Source of the DNA: Actinokineospora xionganensis | GTDB lineage: Bacteria > Actinomycetota > Actinomycetes > Mycobacteriales > Pseudonocardiaceae | Reading direction: 5' to 3' | Assembly: GCF_014323725.1 (NCBI RefSeq) | Contig: NZ_JABVED010000001.1 | Span: forward strand, 664,505-728,504 | DNA: 64,000 nucleotides | Shown here: one piece after another, positions 20,101 through 32,264 of the stretch | Layout: every line of letters starts with the position of its first letter | Position numbering within the stretch: the first letter of the stretch is position 1 | Notes under the pieces: generated by a model | Database searches by the model: none | Told to the model about the DNA's origin: nothing | Seen by the model: the letters and a program-made list of their open reading frames with translations, nothing else | Translations under genes and position numbers: made by a program

Positions 20101-20406
20101 TCAGTCCTTCGCGGTCGTGGCGGGCGCGCCGTAGACGAGATCGGCGTAGTCGCGGTGACGCTCGATCCAGCCCTTGACGAACGGGCACAGCGGCAGGACC
20201 TGGCGCGTGCCCTCCGCGCGCACGGCGTCCAACGCGACACGCGCGAGCGCGGAGCCGATGCCTTCGCCCTCGCGCCGCGGGTCGACCTCGGTGTGGGTGA
20301 AGATGATCAGCTTCTCGGTGAGCTGGTACTCGGCGAATCCCGCCACCTCGTCACCGACCCGCGCCTCGAACCGTGTCCGCTCACGGTTGTCCACCACGTC
20401 GACCAT
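20101..20406 (-). CDS. Small GNAT-type N-acetyltransferase (YjdJ-like)
   Basis: This 101-residue protein is the short GNAT family (PF14542) with FAEYQLTEKLIIFTHTEVDP, REGEGIGSALARVALDAVRA (acetyl-CoA loop) and a C-terminal VLPLCPFVKGWIERHRDY, the family hallmark. GAGGTG lies just before the ATG at 20406; a GTG two codons upstream is also open. It forms an operon with the mono-cluster ferredoxin. The substrate is unknown. Confidence 0.85.
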   Translation of the reverse strand: MVDVVDNRERTRFEARVGDEVAGFAEYQLTEKLIIFTHTEVDPRREGEGIGSALARVALDAVRAEGTRQVLPLCPFVKGWIERHRDYADLVYGAPATTAKD

Positions 20407-20478
20407 CGTCACCTCACGTTCGGGGAGCCAGGTGGTTCACCCTAGTTCGCGGCCCGCCGACCAGCCTGTTGATCACGA

Positions 20479-23119
20479 TCAAGTCAGGTCCGAGCACTGG
20501 GTGGCGTCCGGGTCGGCCGCGGCCTTGGGCACCCAGCGCACGTTGGCGAAGGAAGCCTGGAACGGGCCGTCGGTGTAGACCAGGAACGGGGTGTTGACGT
20601 TCTCCAGGTCGAGCCCGACGGCCGCGAAGCAGTCGACGGGGATCTTGACGGTGGACTTCACGCCGACGGGCAGACCTTGGAACAGCTTCGTGCCCGCGAC
20701 CTCCGACATGCACGGGTATCCGCAGTGGACCCCGATGACCGTTCGGTTGACCGGTGGCTGATGGACGATCACGTCGAACACCACGGCGCTGTCGGCGTTC
20801 AGATAGGGCCGCAGATCCGTTCCACCGCCGGGGTTCTGCAGGTAGACCTGCCCTGGCCCAGTACCCGTCCAGGTCGTCTTGAGGGCGTCGCCCTGGACGT
20901 TGACGTCGGCCGCGGCGACCGAGATCGAGCCGTGCGCCTCAGTCAGGTCGGGGCCGATCTCGGTGCCGCCCCAGTTGTCGGGCGAACCAAGGAAACTCTT
21001 GTACGGCGCGACATCCTGGCGGACGAAGACCTCGAGTTCCTCATCCGCGTCGCCGCCGCCTCCCCCGCCGCAGCTGTAGCCGGGCGAGGTCTCGTCCAGC
21101 GCCGGGACCGACCCGGTCTGTCCGTCACGCAGGCCGTAGGCCAAGGGGAACAACGGGTCGTAGCCCGCCATGCCCGCGTTCAACGGCGTCTGACATGCCG
21201 AGCGGGGCCACGAGTACGACAGTGATCCGGTGAACCCGCGGCCGTGGTTGGGGCCGCGGACAAGCAGGTCGGCGACGCCGCCGCCCTCGGTGCCGGGCAG
21301 CCAGGCGGCGACGAACGCGTCCGAGCGGTTCAGCTCGCGGTTGACGTGCAGCGGACGGCCCGACACCAGCACGGTGACGACTGGCGTGCCCTTGCCGCTC
21401 ACCTTGTCCAGCACGGCGAGGTCCGCGGGCTGCAGGCGGGCCAGCTCCAGGGTGCGGCGGGTGAGGTCGCCGACGCCCTCGGCGTACGGGGTCTCGCCGA
21501 TGACCGCGATCACCGCGTCGAAGCCTGCCGGGTCGACGTCGGCGGTCTCGCTGAATGTGACGTTCCCGGCGCCGAGCACCTCGCGCAGGCCGCCGAGGAT
21601 TGTGGTGCCGACAGGGAAGTCGTCGTTGGTGTTCCCGGTTCCCTGCCAGGTCAGCGTCCAGCCTCCGGTCTGGTTCTGCAGGCTGTCGGCGCTCTTGCCG
21701 ACCACCAGCACCTTCGAGTCCGCGGCCAGCGGCAGCACGTTGCCGTTGTTCTTCAACAACACCTGGGACTTGCGAACCGCGTCGCGGGCGAGCGCTCGCG
21801 CCCGCAAGCCGTCGGCCGAGCCCGCGTGTTCACGGGCGGACGGCTTCGGCGCGTCGAACACGCCCGAGCGCAGCTTCACGCGCAGGATCCGGGTGACGGC
21901 GTCGTCGATCCGCGCCATCGGGATCTGACCGCTCTCGACCTGGCCGATCGTGTTCTGGATGAACGCCTTCCAGTCATTGGGCACCATCACGATGTCGATG
22001 CCCGCGTTGATCGCCTTGGCGCAGCTCGCGTTCGTGCAGCCGTCGACCTGGCCGATGCCGTTCCAGTCGGACACGACCAGGCCGTCGAAGCCCATCTTGC
22101 CTTTGAGGATGCCGTTGAGGGCGAGGTCGCTGCCGTGCAGCTTGCCCTCATTGATGCCCAGTTCGGGGTTGGTCCAGCTGTTGAACGACACCATCACCGT
22201 CTGCGCGCCCGCCGCGAGGGCGCCGTAGTAGCCCTGGCCGTGAACGTTGATCATCTCAGCGGTCGACGACGGGTTGACCCCCTGGTCGCGACCGCCTTCG
22301 GTGCCGCCGTCGCCGATGAAGTGCTTGGCGGTGCCGATCACCCCGTCCGCGCCGATGCGCAGCGGGTGGCGGCCCTGCAGCCCGCGGATGGCCTCCCAGC
22401 CGTAGGCGCGGGTGATGCGCGGGTCCTCGGAGAAGCCCTCGTACGTGCGACCCCACCGGTCGTCGCGGGCCACGGCCAGGGTGGGCGCGAACGCCCAGTC
22501 CTGCCCGGTGACGCGGATCTGCTCGGCGGTGGCGGCGCTGACCGCGCGCACCAGGCACGGGTCATGGGCGGCGCCAAGCCCGATGTTGTGCGGGAAGACG
22601 GTGGCGCCGTGGACGTTGTTGTTGCCGTGCACGGCGTCGATTCCCCAGATCACCGGGACCTTGGTCCGGGTCGCCTTCGACGCGGACCAGTAGGCGTCGG
22701 CCAGCGCCAGCCAGTCCGCGGGCGCGGCGCGCTTGTTCGCCTCCGGCCAGGAACCGCCACCGTTGAGGACCGAGCCGATGCCGTACTGGCGGACCTCGTC
22801 CGGGGTGATCGCGGAGATCTCGGGCTGGGTCATCTGCCCGACCTTCTCGGCGAGAGTCATGTCCGCGACCATCCGGGCGACCCGCCACTCGTCCGCGGGG
22901 TTGCGCACGAAGCGGCTGCGCACCTTGGGCCAGTCCGAGAGCGTGGGTAACCGCTCCTCGATGCGGGCACAGCCGTCAGCCCCGAGCGCGGGGCTGCCCG
23001 ACCACCGGCTGCCCCGCGCTCTCGGCGGGGTCCGCCGCCGCGGCCCCGCCGACCAGCGTGGCACCCAGCACCACGGTGAGCACGATTCGTCCCGCACGTT
23101 TCGAATACCCGTGTGCCAT
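20479..23119 (-). CDS. Secreted glycoside hydrolase family 3 glucosidase with apparent N-terminal frameshift
   Basis: The minus strand encodes a GH3 exo-beta-glucanase of about 880 residues. The (alpha/beta)8 domain carries the nucleophile Asp in GLVVSDWNGIGQV, the alpha/beta sandwich contains VLLKNNGNVLPL, and the C-terminal extension resembles the ExoP-type carbohydrate-binding domain. A signal peptide (MAHGYSKRAGRIVLTVVLGA, ATG 23119 with GAGGA upstream) is in a different frame and stops at 22976. The span has one base too many, so a +1 shift lies between about 22978 and 23035. This is either a lesion or an error. The gene stands alone behind a CebR-like box. Confidence 0.82.
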
Positions 23120-23224
23120 CTGTCAGTCCTCGCGGCTCGGCGGCGGCTACGCGCCCGTCGGGGCGGCCCGGTCGAATGCTCGACCACCGCGACCCGGTCC
23201 GTCAATAGAACTTTCGGTTGAACG

Positions 23225-23238
23225 TGGGAGCGCTTTCA
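23225..23238. promoter_or_regulatory. CebR-like (LacI family) operator upstream of the GH3 gene
   Basis: TGGGAGCGCTTTCA matches the Streptomyces CebR box (TGGGAGCGCTCCCA) at 12 of 14 positions and lies about 105 bases upstream of the GH3 start. CebR represses cellulose and cello-oligosaccharide genes until cellobiose or cellotriose binds. Identification is by consensus only. Confidence 0.65.
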
Positions 23239-23290
23239 CGCGTGGCTCCACAGCGCAGGCGACATGGCTCGCGAGGTGAAGGCCGAGGGA

Positions 23291-24547
23291 CTACCGGTCC
23301 CGTTGGGCGCGCACGAGCAGCACGCCGAACAGCACGACGATCAAGGCGCCACCGATGACCGCGTAGCCGAACCACTCCTCGTCAGCGGTCTGGACAGAGG
23401 CCGCCGCGGGGACTGGGGCGCCCACCACGATGTCGTCCGCCAGGGGGTCGTCGCTGGTCGTCGCACTGCTGCTGGTCGCACTGGTCGTCGACGAGGACGG
23501 CGGCGCGGTCGTGGTCGCCGACGCGGGCGGGGACGACGGTTTCGCGGTCGTGGCGGGGAGGTCCGGGCCGACGGCGATCCGCACCTCGGCCGACGTGGCG
23601 TCGGCGGCGAGCACGGTGACGGAGATGTCGGCGGCGACGAGCGTCCGGCCTACCGGGACGGACTTCTCCGAGCCACCGTCGATCAGGTGTGCGGCCTGGT
23701 ACTTGCCGCCAGGCACGCGGTAGACGTTCACACCGCGCGGGACTGAGCGGTCCACGCCGCCGGGGGCGCGGTATTCCACGACGAGCCGGTCACCGCCGAG
23801 CGGCACGTCGACCGCGCGCGTGCCGCCCGCGGATTCCGGGGCGTGCAGCGCGACCAGCCGCACCGACGTGGTCGCCCTCGGAGCGACCCGGCGGCCCGCG
23901 GCCAGCCACTTCATCGAGACCAGCTCCGGCGCGCTCAGGCCGACCTCGGCCCCGCCGCCGCCCATCGGCGTGCGGCCACTGTGACCGTCCTTCCTGCAGC
24001 CGGTCACCGTCCCCGACTCGCAGATGTCGCGCACCTGGTGGTTGAAGCCGAGGTTGTGCCCGAACTCGTGCAACACGGCCGCCTGATTCAAGTGCTCGGC
24101 CGGGAACCAGGTCCGTTTGCCGGGCATCTCCCCCAGCCCGCCCCAGCCGCAGTCCGCCTTCGCGTTGGGGAAGACGACGGCGAGGTCGTCGTGCGGCACG
24201 TCCGCCAGCACGCTCTCCGCCTTCGCGACCATCGCCTTGGTGTCGCAGGTGGCGGCGCCGTCGAGGGTGACCGGGCCGTGGACCTCGCCGCCCGCGAGCG
24301 TCATCGTCCGCTGTCCGTGACTCTGCGCGGCGTAGTAGCGCGCGGCCGAACCTGGGGCGTCGAAAATCAGGTCGCGGGCTTTGCGCTTGAGTCCGGGCAC
24401 GTCGGTGAGCGCGCTGTCGTCGAATTCGACCAGCACCACGGCGACGCGCCGCGCGGTCGGCTCAGCGGCGGCTGGGCCCACCGACCCGAGGACGGCCGCG
24501 ACGAGCGCGAGAGCGAAAGCAAGGGGCTTCGATGCAGGCGAAGTCAT
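23291..24547 (-). CDS. Membrane-anchored secreted zinc metalloprotease (metzincin)
   Basis: This 418-residue protein has a signal peptide (to about residue 28), a catalytic domain with the metzincin zinc motif HEFGHNLGFNH and a Met in SGRTPMGGGG as the probable Met-turn, then a beta-rich domain. After a Ser/Thr/Pro-rich linker comes one C-terminal transmembrane helix ending in RAQRDR, so it is probably displayed on the cell surface. ATG 24547 starts the signal peptide; a second ATG lies 39 bases further upstream. It resembles gametolysin/M11-like proteases. The target is unknown. Confidence 0.82.
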   Translation of the reverse strand: MTSPASKPLAFALALVAAVLGSVGPAAAEPTARRVAVVLVEFDDSALTDVPGLKRKARDLIFDAPGSAARYYAAQSHGQRTMTLAGGEVHGPVTLDGAATCDTKAMVAKAESVLADVPHDDLAVVFPNAKADCGWGGLGEMPGKRTWFPAEHLNQAAVLHEFGHNLGFNHQVRDICESGTVTGCRKDGHSGRTPMGGGGAEVGLSAPELVSMKWLAAGRRVAPRATTSVRLVALHAPESAGGTRAVDVPLGGDRLVVEYRAPGGVDRSVPRGVNVYRVPGGKYQAAHLIDGGSEKSVPVGRTLVAADISVTVLAADATSAEVRIAVGPDLPATTAKPSSPPASATTTAPPSSSTTSATSSSATTSDDPLADDIVVGAPVPAAASVQTADEEWFGYAVIGGALIVVLFGVLLVRAQRDR

Positions 24548-24566
24548 AGTCGATGATCCTACAAGC

Positions 24567-24586
24567 GTGAAATATCGCAGTTTCAC
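24567..24586. promoter_or_regulatory. Inverted repeat upstream of the metalloprotease
   Basis: GTGAAA (24567-24572) and TTTCAC (24581-24586) form a perfect repeat with an 8-base centre, 20-39 bases upstream of the protease ATG. It is a plausible operator of an unidentified regulator. Confidence 0.4.
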
Positions 24587-24603
24587 ACATTATCTTGCAC
24601 CGC

Positions 24604-26061
24604 TCAGTATCGATCCGCGGAGCACTCCAGGATCGCGTCGCCCTGCCGTGGCTGGTAGGACACGCAGATCCGAAACTGGACATCACGGAACCTGCCTGGC
24701 GCGCTGTCCCTGGGCAGCGCCGGGGACTTCGCCGAGCCCTGGTCCGGGAAGGCGACCGCACAGGTGTGCCACCCGCCCGGCCCCCGGACGGTGGTCCACT
24801 GCAGATAGAGGGTGAACTGGCTGGGCGTGAACTTCACGAAGCCCTCGGCCCAGTAGTACGTGACCTCGGCTTGGGTCCGCGGGTCGCGGATGTTGGCGCG
24901 GAACAGTTCGACGCCGCCCGCCGACGGCCGGATCGCCGCGTGGCCGCGGTGGGCCCACTCCTGGCGCACGGAGAACTTCTCGCTGACCCACGCGGTCTTG
25001 TCGACCTCCAGCATCGGCATCCCCGCGCACGGCTGGTCCTTGCCGCCACGGGGAAGTTCGGCGGGGTCGAGCGCGGACGCCACCGGCACCGGGTTCGACG
25101 CGACCGGCTCGGAGACCGGCCGGGTCATCCACTGCTGGGCGGGTAGGCCGTCATCGCAGAGGCGCTGGATCACGTGCATGCCGGACTGCGGCTCACCCGC
25201 GCCCGCGACGCTCATGCACTTGCCGCTGTGCAGGTTCGTGATTCGCAGCGTGCCGTGTCCGGTGGGCAGCAGGCGCCAGTATTGGTGCGGCTCGCCGTTG
25301 CAGCCCGCGAACTGGACGACCGCGTCGTCAGCGAGGCTCTTGTCCCGCACCTCCAGACAAATCAGCTCCCGTCCGCCGTCGACCTGCCGCAACTGGTGGA
25401 AGTTGCGGTTCGCGCGGAACGGCGCGGTGACCGACCAGGTCGCCACCTCCCCTGGCGCCGCTTCCAGCACCATGGCGGGCGCGCCGAGCCGCGTGGTGTT
25501 CTCGTCGAGCGCGACCCGCAACGCGCCGGACGCCGGGCCGATCGCGACAGCCCGGTCATAGTCCACGGACAACGGACTGGCGGGAGCGCCCGCGAGGACG
25601 GACGCGGCCACGATCGACGCGACCAACGCCGCCGCACCGGCGCCGACCAGCAGTTTGCCACCGCGGCCGAGTCGCCGGAACCGGTCGACCAGCGACCGCC
25701 CGGGCCCCTCAGCGGCGACGCTCTCCGGGTCGGGAGCCATCGGGTGGTGGGCCCGCTTCAGCAGCCGCTCGAACGTCGCCAGCCATGGCCCCGGATCCTC
25801 ACCCAGCGTGGTCACCAGGGCCACCACGAACTTCTCCGGCTGCTGCAGCCTGCTCAGGTCGTAGGTCCCGCTGAGCACGCGGTGGACGGTGGCCTTGGAG
25901 AGCACCCCAGGCCCGACCGTGTCGCGCGCCATCGCCTCCAGCCGCCCGTAGCCGGGGTTCCCCGCGCGCCCGCGCAGGGCGTTCAGCAGCGCGACGAACT
26001 CGACCAGATCGGTCGCCGAGCGCGGGTCGATCAGATCTGAGAACTCCATTCGGCCGTCCAC
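24604..26061 (-). CDS. Membrane protein with cytoplasmic HTH-like domain and extracellular ricin-type lectin domain
   Basis: This protein of 485 residues has three parts. Residues 1-120 resemble the XRE-like HTH domains of actinobacteria (LVEFVALLNALRGRAGNPGYGR, LSKATVHRVLSGTYDLSRLQ). A transmembrane helix follows near residue 155 (LLVGAGAAALVASIVAASVL). The outer part has a ricin beta-trefoil stretch (QYWRLLPTGHG, TNLHSGKCMSVAG) and a second Cys-containing domain to the end. It could sense a carbohydrate or wall component and signal inward. GTG 26061 has AAGGAG in front. It ends just upstream of the metalloprotease promoter. Confidence 0.75.
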   Translation of the reverse strand: MDGRMEFSDLIDPRSATDLVEFVALLNALRGRAGNPGYGRLEAMARDTVGPGVLSKATVHRVLSGTYDLSRLQQPEKFVVALVTTLGEDPGPWLATFERLLKRAHHPMAPDPESVAAEGPGRSLVDRFRRLGRGGKLLVGAGAAALVASIVAASVLAGAPASPLSVDYDRAVAIGPASGALRVALDENTTRLGAPAMVLEAAPGEVATWSVTAPFRANRNFHQLRQVDGGRELICLEVRDKSLADDAVVQFAGCNGEPHQYWRLLPTGHGTLRITNLHSGKCMSVAGAGEPQSGMHVIQRLCDDGLPAQQWMTRPVSEPVASNPVPVASALDPAELPRGGKDQPCAGMPMLEVDKTAWVSEKFSVRQEWAHRGHAAIRPSAGGVELFRANIRDPRTQAEVTYYWAEGFVKFTPSQFTLYLQWTTVRGPGGWHTCAVAFPDQGSAKSPALPRDSAPGRFRDVQFRICVSYQPRQGDAILECSADRY

Positions 26062-26247
26062 GGCGCTCCTTGGTTCGGTCCCACTTTGTCGCGCTGACCA
26101 GCGTCCCAGTGTGTCCCAACGTCCTGGGACGCACAACGGATTGCAGCCGAACAGTCACTGAACGTGTACTGGTGCTCGCAGGTCGAGTGAGCCGATTCAT
26201 CCATCGACGCGAGGTTCCAGCCGCGACCACAGGAGGCGACAGGCGAG

Positions 26248-26334
26248 ATGAACATCCTCATGCGAATCCAGACCCTGATCACCGTCTGCGCGTGGTGCCT
26301 GCTCATCGGGTTCATGGTCGGCCGACTGCTCTGA
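26248..26334 (+). CDS. 28-residue single-span membrane peptide
   Basis: A short frame from ATG 26248 encodes one hydrophobic helix (LITVCAWCLLIGFMVGRLL) with an Arg at each end. AGGAGG and AGGCGAG purine runs lie before the ATG. It lies 73 bases upstream of a secreted protein and is divergent from the HTH-ricin membrane gene. No homologue is known to me. It may be a small membrane regulator or a leader peptide. Confidence 0.5.
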   Translation: MNILMRIQTLITVCAWCLLIGFMVGRLL

Positions 26335-26407
26335 AGATCACCTACCAGCACGCCGCGGTCCACGGGACTGTCACGGAGCGCGACGGCTGCGACCAAGGGA
26401 GAAGAAC

Positions 26408-26836
26408 ATGACGACCATGATGCGCCGCATCGCCACGCTCGCCGCCATGGCCGCCGCGGCGATGGCCCTCACCGGCGCCTCGACCGCCCAGGCCGACACC
26501 TGTCGGACGGTCTCCACACCGATCCGCGACTTCACGGTCTGCGGGGCGGCGCTGAACAAGACCAACAAGACCATGTACGCCGCGACCCTCGACGGCGGCA
26601 AGCAGTGCACGGTCTACGACACCAGCGGCCACAAGATCAGCAACACGATGAAATGCGCGAGCCACACGGTCAAGCCAGGCAAGACGGCGGGCATCCGCGA
26701 CACCGACGCGGTCATGTTCAAGGGCGACTTCGCCATCAACGGCCACAACATCCCGGGCGGCAAGTGGGTCAAGGTCAAGGTGGCCGTCGTGTGCGTCAAC
26801 CCGTTCAACACCAAGGTCCGCTGCTTCGGCGTCTGA
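26408..26836 (+). CDS. Small secreted protein of unknown function
   Basis: This 142-residue preprotein has a signal peptide (MRRIATLAAMAAAAMALTG, cleaved near TAQA-DT). The mature part of about 112 residues has six Cys (TCRTV, FTVCGA, KQCTVY, MKCASH, VVCVNP, RCFGV), probably three disulfides, and a beta-rich basic sequence. AGGGAGAAGAAC precedes the ATG. I do not recognise a family. It ends in a strong terminator shared with the MarR gene. Confidence 0.8.
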   Translation: MTTMMRRIATLAAMAAAAMALTGASTAQADTCRTVSTPIRDFTVCGAALNKTNKTMYAATLDGGKQCTVYDTSGHKISNTMKCASHTVKPGKTAGIRDTDAVMFKGDFAINGHNIPGGKWVKVKVAVVCVNPFNTKVRCFGV

Positions 26837-26859
26837 TTCTGGATCTTGCCCGACACTTT

Positions 26860-26898
26860 CACGGCCCCGGGGCGCGCTCATCGCGTCCCGGGGCCGTG
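26860..26898. terminator. Strong bidirectional terminator
   Basis: CACGGCCCCGGGGCGCG (26860-26876) pairs with CGCGTCCCGGGGCCGTG (26882-26898), 17 base pairs with one G-T wobble around a short CTCAT loop. It separates the secreted protein from the convergent MarR gene. Confidence 0.85.
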
Positions 26899-26918
26899 GC
26901 CCCAGGACCTAGTTGCAC

Positions 26919-27335
26919 CTAGTCCGCGAGCAGCTTGTCCAGCAGGGCTTCGAGCTGTGCGCGTTCGGCCTTGTCCAGCCGGGCGGACACGGTGGAGCCC
27001 GCGGCCACCCGGTCGGCGAGCTCGACGCGCAGGGACTTGCCCTGTTCGGTGAGGCTGAGCAGTTTGACGCGGCGGTCGGCGCCGGGGACGCGTTCGATGA
27101 GACCCAGCCGCTGCAGGCGGTCGGCCAGACCGGTGACGTTGGAGGCGTCGCAGGACATGGTTGTCGCGAGGTCGCGCATCGGGATCGGCTGCTCAAGGCC
27201 CAGCAGGGTGCGAGCTTGCAGGCGGGTCAGGCCGAGCGAGGCGGCGACGACCTCGAAGTCCTGCTCCATCTGCCGCACGACCCGGAAGAGCTTGACGCCG
27301 AGGTCGCGCGCCTCGGCCAAGCGGGCGGCATTCAT
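26919..27335 (-). CDS. MarR family transcriptional regulator
   Basis: This 138-residue winged-helix regulator has MEQDFEVVAASLGLTRLQARTLLGL, the recognition helix CDASNVTGLADRLQRLGLIERV and the wing PGADRRVKLLSLTEQG. It is divergent from a DUF6069 membrane gene. The roughly 100-base gap holds repeats of CCTCAA and its inverse, so it probably represses both genes. The ligand is unknown; MarR proteins usually sense phenolics, lipophiles or oxidants. Confidence 0.9.
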   Translation of the reverse strand: MNAARLAEARDLGVKLFRVVRQMEQDFEVVAASLGLTRLQARTLLGLEQPIPMRDLATTMSCDASNVTGLADRLQRLGLIERVPGADRRVKLLSLTEQGKSLRVELADRVAAGSTVSARLDKAERAQLEALLDKLLAD

Positions 27336-27364
27336 GAACCCAGTCTACCGACACCTCAATATTT

Positions 27365-27414
27365 GACGACCTCAACTAGTTGTGCCACGCTGGCGACAGT
27401 TACTTGAGGTGGTC
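27365..27414. promoter_or_regulatory. MarR operator region
   Basis: GACGACCTCAA (27365-27375) is mirrored by TTGAGGTGGTC (27404-27414) with one mismatch. A second CCTCAA lies at 27354-27359 and a perfect palindrome CAACTAGTTG at 27373-27382. The cluster covers the promoters of both divergent genes. Confidence 0.6.
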
Positions 27415-27433
27415 AATCTTTCAGGAGGTCAAC

Positions 27434-27865
27434 ATGTCTGTCGTTGCTGCCGTCCCGCGGACCCAGACGGTCCGGAGCGCGCTGACCCTCGGCGGCCTGG
27501 CCGCGATCGGCGCCGTCGTGGGCAATCTGCTGGTTCTCGTCGTCGGGCGGCTGGCGGGCGCCGACCTGCGGGTGCTCCAACCCGGCGCGACGGAGGTGCT
27601 GGAACTCGGCGCCGGACTCGTCGCGCTGATGACCGTGCTCCCGGTCGCGTTCGGCACCGCGGCGCTCGCCGTGGCCACCCGGCGGGGACGCCAGGGGTGG
27701 TCCGCGGTGGGCTGGCTGGGACTCGCGATCGGGCTGCTCACGATTGTGTCGCCGTTCACCGTCGAGGCGTCGACCAGCACGGCCGTCACGCTGGCGGGCA
27801 TGCACGCGGTGACCGGAGTCGTGTGGTTCGCCTTGGTGCGAAGGAACTTGCGCCAGGGCGCGTGA
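27434..27865 (+). CDS. Four-helix membrane protein (DUF6069 family)
   Basis: This 143-residue protein has four transmembrane helices (starting at ALTLGGLAAIGAVVGNLLVL, VALMTVLPVAFGTAALAV, VGWLGLAIGLLTIVSPF and GMHAVTGVVWFALV). It fits the actinobacterial DUF6069 family of unknown function. A perfect AGGAGG lies five bases before the ATG at 27434. As the probable target of the divergent MarR it may help tolerate a membrane-active compound; this is inference. Confidence 0.82.
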   Translation: MSVVAAVPRTQTVRSALTLGGLAAIGAVVGNLLVLVVGRLAGADLRVLQPGATEVLELGAGLVALMTVLPVAFGTAALAVATRRGRQGWSAVGWLGLAIGLLTIVSPFTVEASTSTAVTLAGMHAVTGVVWFALVRRNLRQGA

Positions 27866-27868
27866 CCG

Positions 27869-31563
<3,695 letters not shown>

Positions 31564-31586
31564 GTGGCCTGCTGGAATGATGCAAC

Positions 31587-31609
31587 GGTGGCCATATTGG
31601 AAGGCCACC
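31587..31609 (+). terminator. Hairpin terminator after the FUSC gene
   Basis: GGTGGCC (31587-31593) pairs with GGCCACC (31603-31609) around a nine-base A/T-rich loop and is followed by TTT. Confidence 0.7.
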
Positions 31610-31618
31610 TTTGGCACC

Positions 31619-31624
31619 TAGCGT
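31619..31624 (+). promoter_or_regulatory. Leaderless -10 box (TAGCGT) of the GNAT gene
   Basis: TAGCGT ends seven bases before the GTG at 31632, directly behind the FUSC terminator; no ribosome binding site is present. Confidence 0.5.
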
Positions 31625-31631
31625 CGAGGGT

Positions 31632-32228
31632 GTGAACGACTGGCAGCACCGCCCGACCCTGTCCGGCACCTACGTCGAACTCGCCCCGCTCACCGTGAGC
31701 CACGCCTTCGGCCTGTTCGAGGCGGGCAAGGAACCAGGCGTCTGGACCTGGCTCGGCAATCGCCAACCGCAGTCCCTCGCCGACTCCGAGCAGTTGGTCA
31801 CGGACGCCTTGGACGACCCGACCCGGCTTCCCCTCGTCCAGTTGGACGCGGTGACCGGCGCGGTCGCGGGCACCACGTCGCTCTACGAGATCGACGAGCG
31901 CAACCGCGGCCTCTACATCGGCCACACCTGGATCGGCGCGCGCTGGCAGCGCACCGCGCTGAACACCGAGGCGAAGCTCATGCTGCTGCGCTGGGCGTTC
32001 GACCACCTGGGCGCGCTGCGCGTCGGATGGCACACGGATCTCCGCAACGAACGGTCGCAGCGGGCGATCGAGCGGCTCGGGGCGACCCGCGAGGGCGTGC
32101 TGCGCTCCCACAAGATCCGGCCGGACGGGACCCTGCGGGACACGGTCGTCTACTCGGTCACCGCCCCGGAGTGGCCCGATGTCCGAAATGGACTAGAAGC
32201 GAGGCTGGGCAGGCACCCGGCGCGTTGA
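31632..32228 (+). CDS. RimJ/RimL-type GNAT N-acetyltransferase
   Basis: This 198-residue acetyltransferase of the GNAT_3 type has WQHRPTLSGTYVELAPLTVSHA at the start, GTTSLYEIDERNRGLYIGHTWI strands, and WHTDLRNERSQRAIERLGATREGVLR with the acetyl-CoA region and the RxxAIERLGxxxEG block. It would acetylate a protein N-terminus or small amine. The leaderless GTG is chosen over an upstream ATG at 31611. It precedes the LexA-type gene by 36 bases but each has its own -10 box. Confidence 0.85.
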   Translation: MNDWQHRPTLSGTYVELAPLTVSHAFGLFEAGKEPGVWTWLGNRQPQSLADSEQLVTDALDDPTRLPLVQLDAVTGAVAGTTSLYEIDERNRGLYIGHTWIGARWQRTALNTEAKLMLLRWAFDHLGALRVGWHTDLRNERSQRAIERLGATREGVLRSHKIRPDGTLRDTVVYSVTAPEWPDVRNGLEARLGRHPAR

Positions 32229-32252
32229 TCCACCCGGTCATGATCGAGCCCC

Positions 32253-32258
32253 TACGAT
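32253..32258 (+). promoter_or_regulatory. Leaderless -10 box (TACGAT) of the LexA-type gene
   Basis: TACGAT ends six bases before the GTG at 32265. No actinobacterial SOS box (TCGAAC-N4-GTTCGA type) is visible in the short upstream region. Confidence 0.55.
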
Positions 32259-32264
32259 TCCCGG

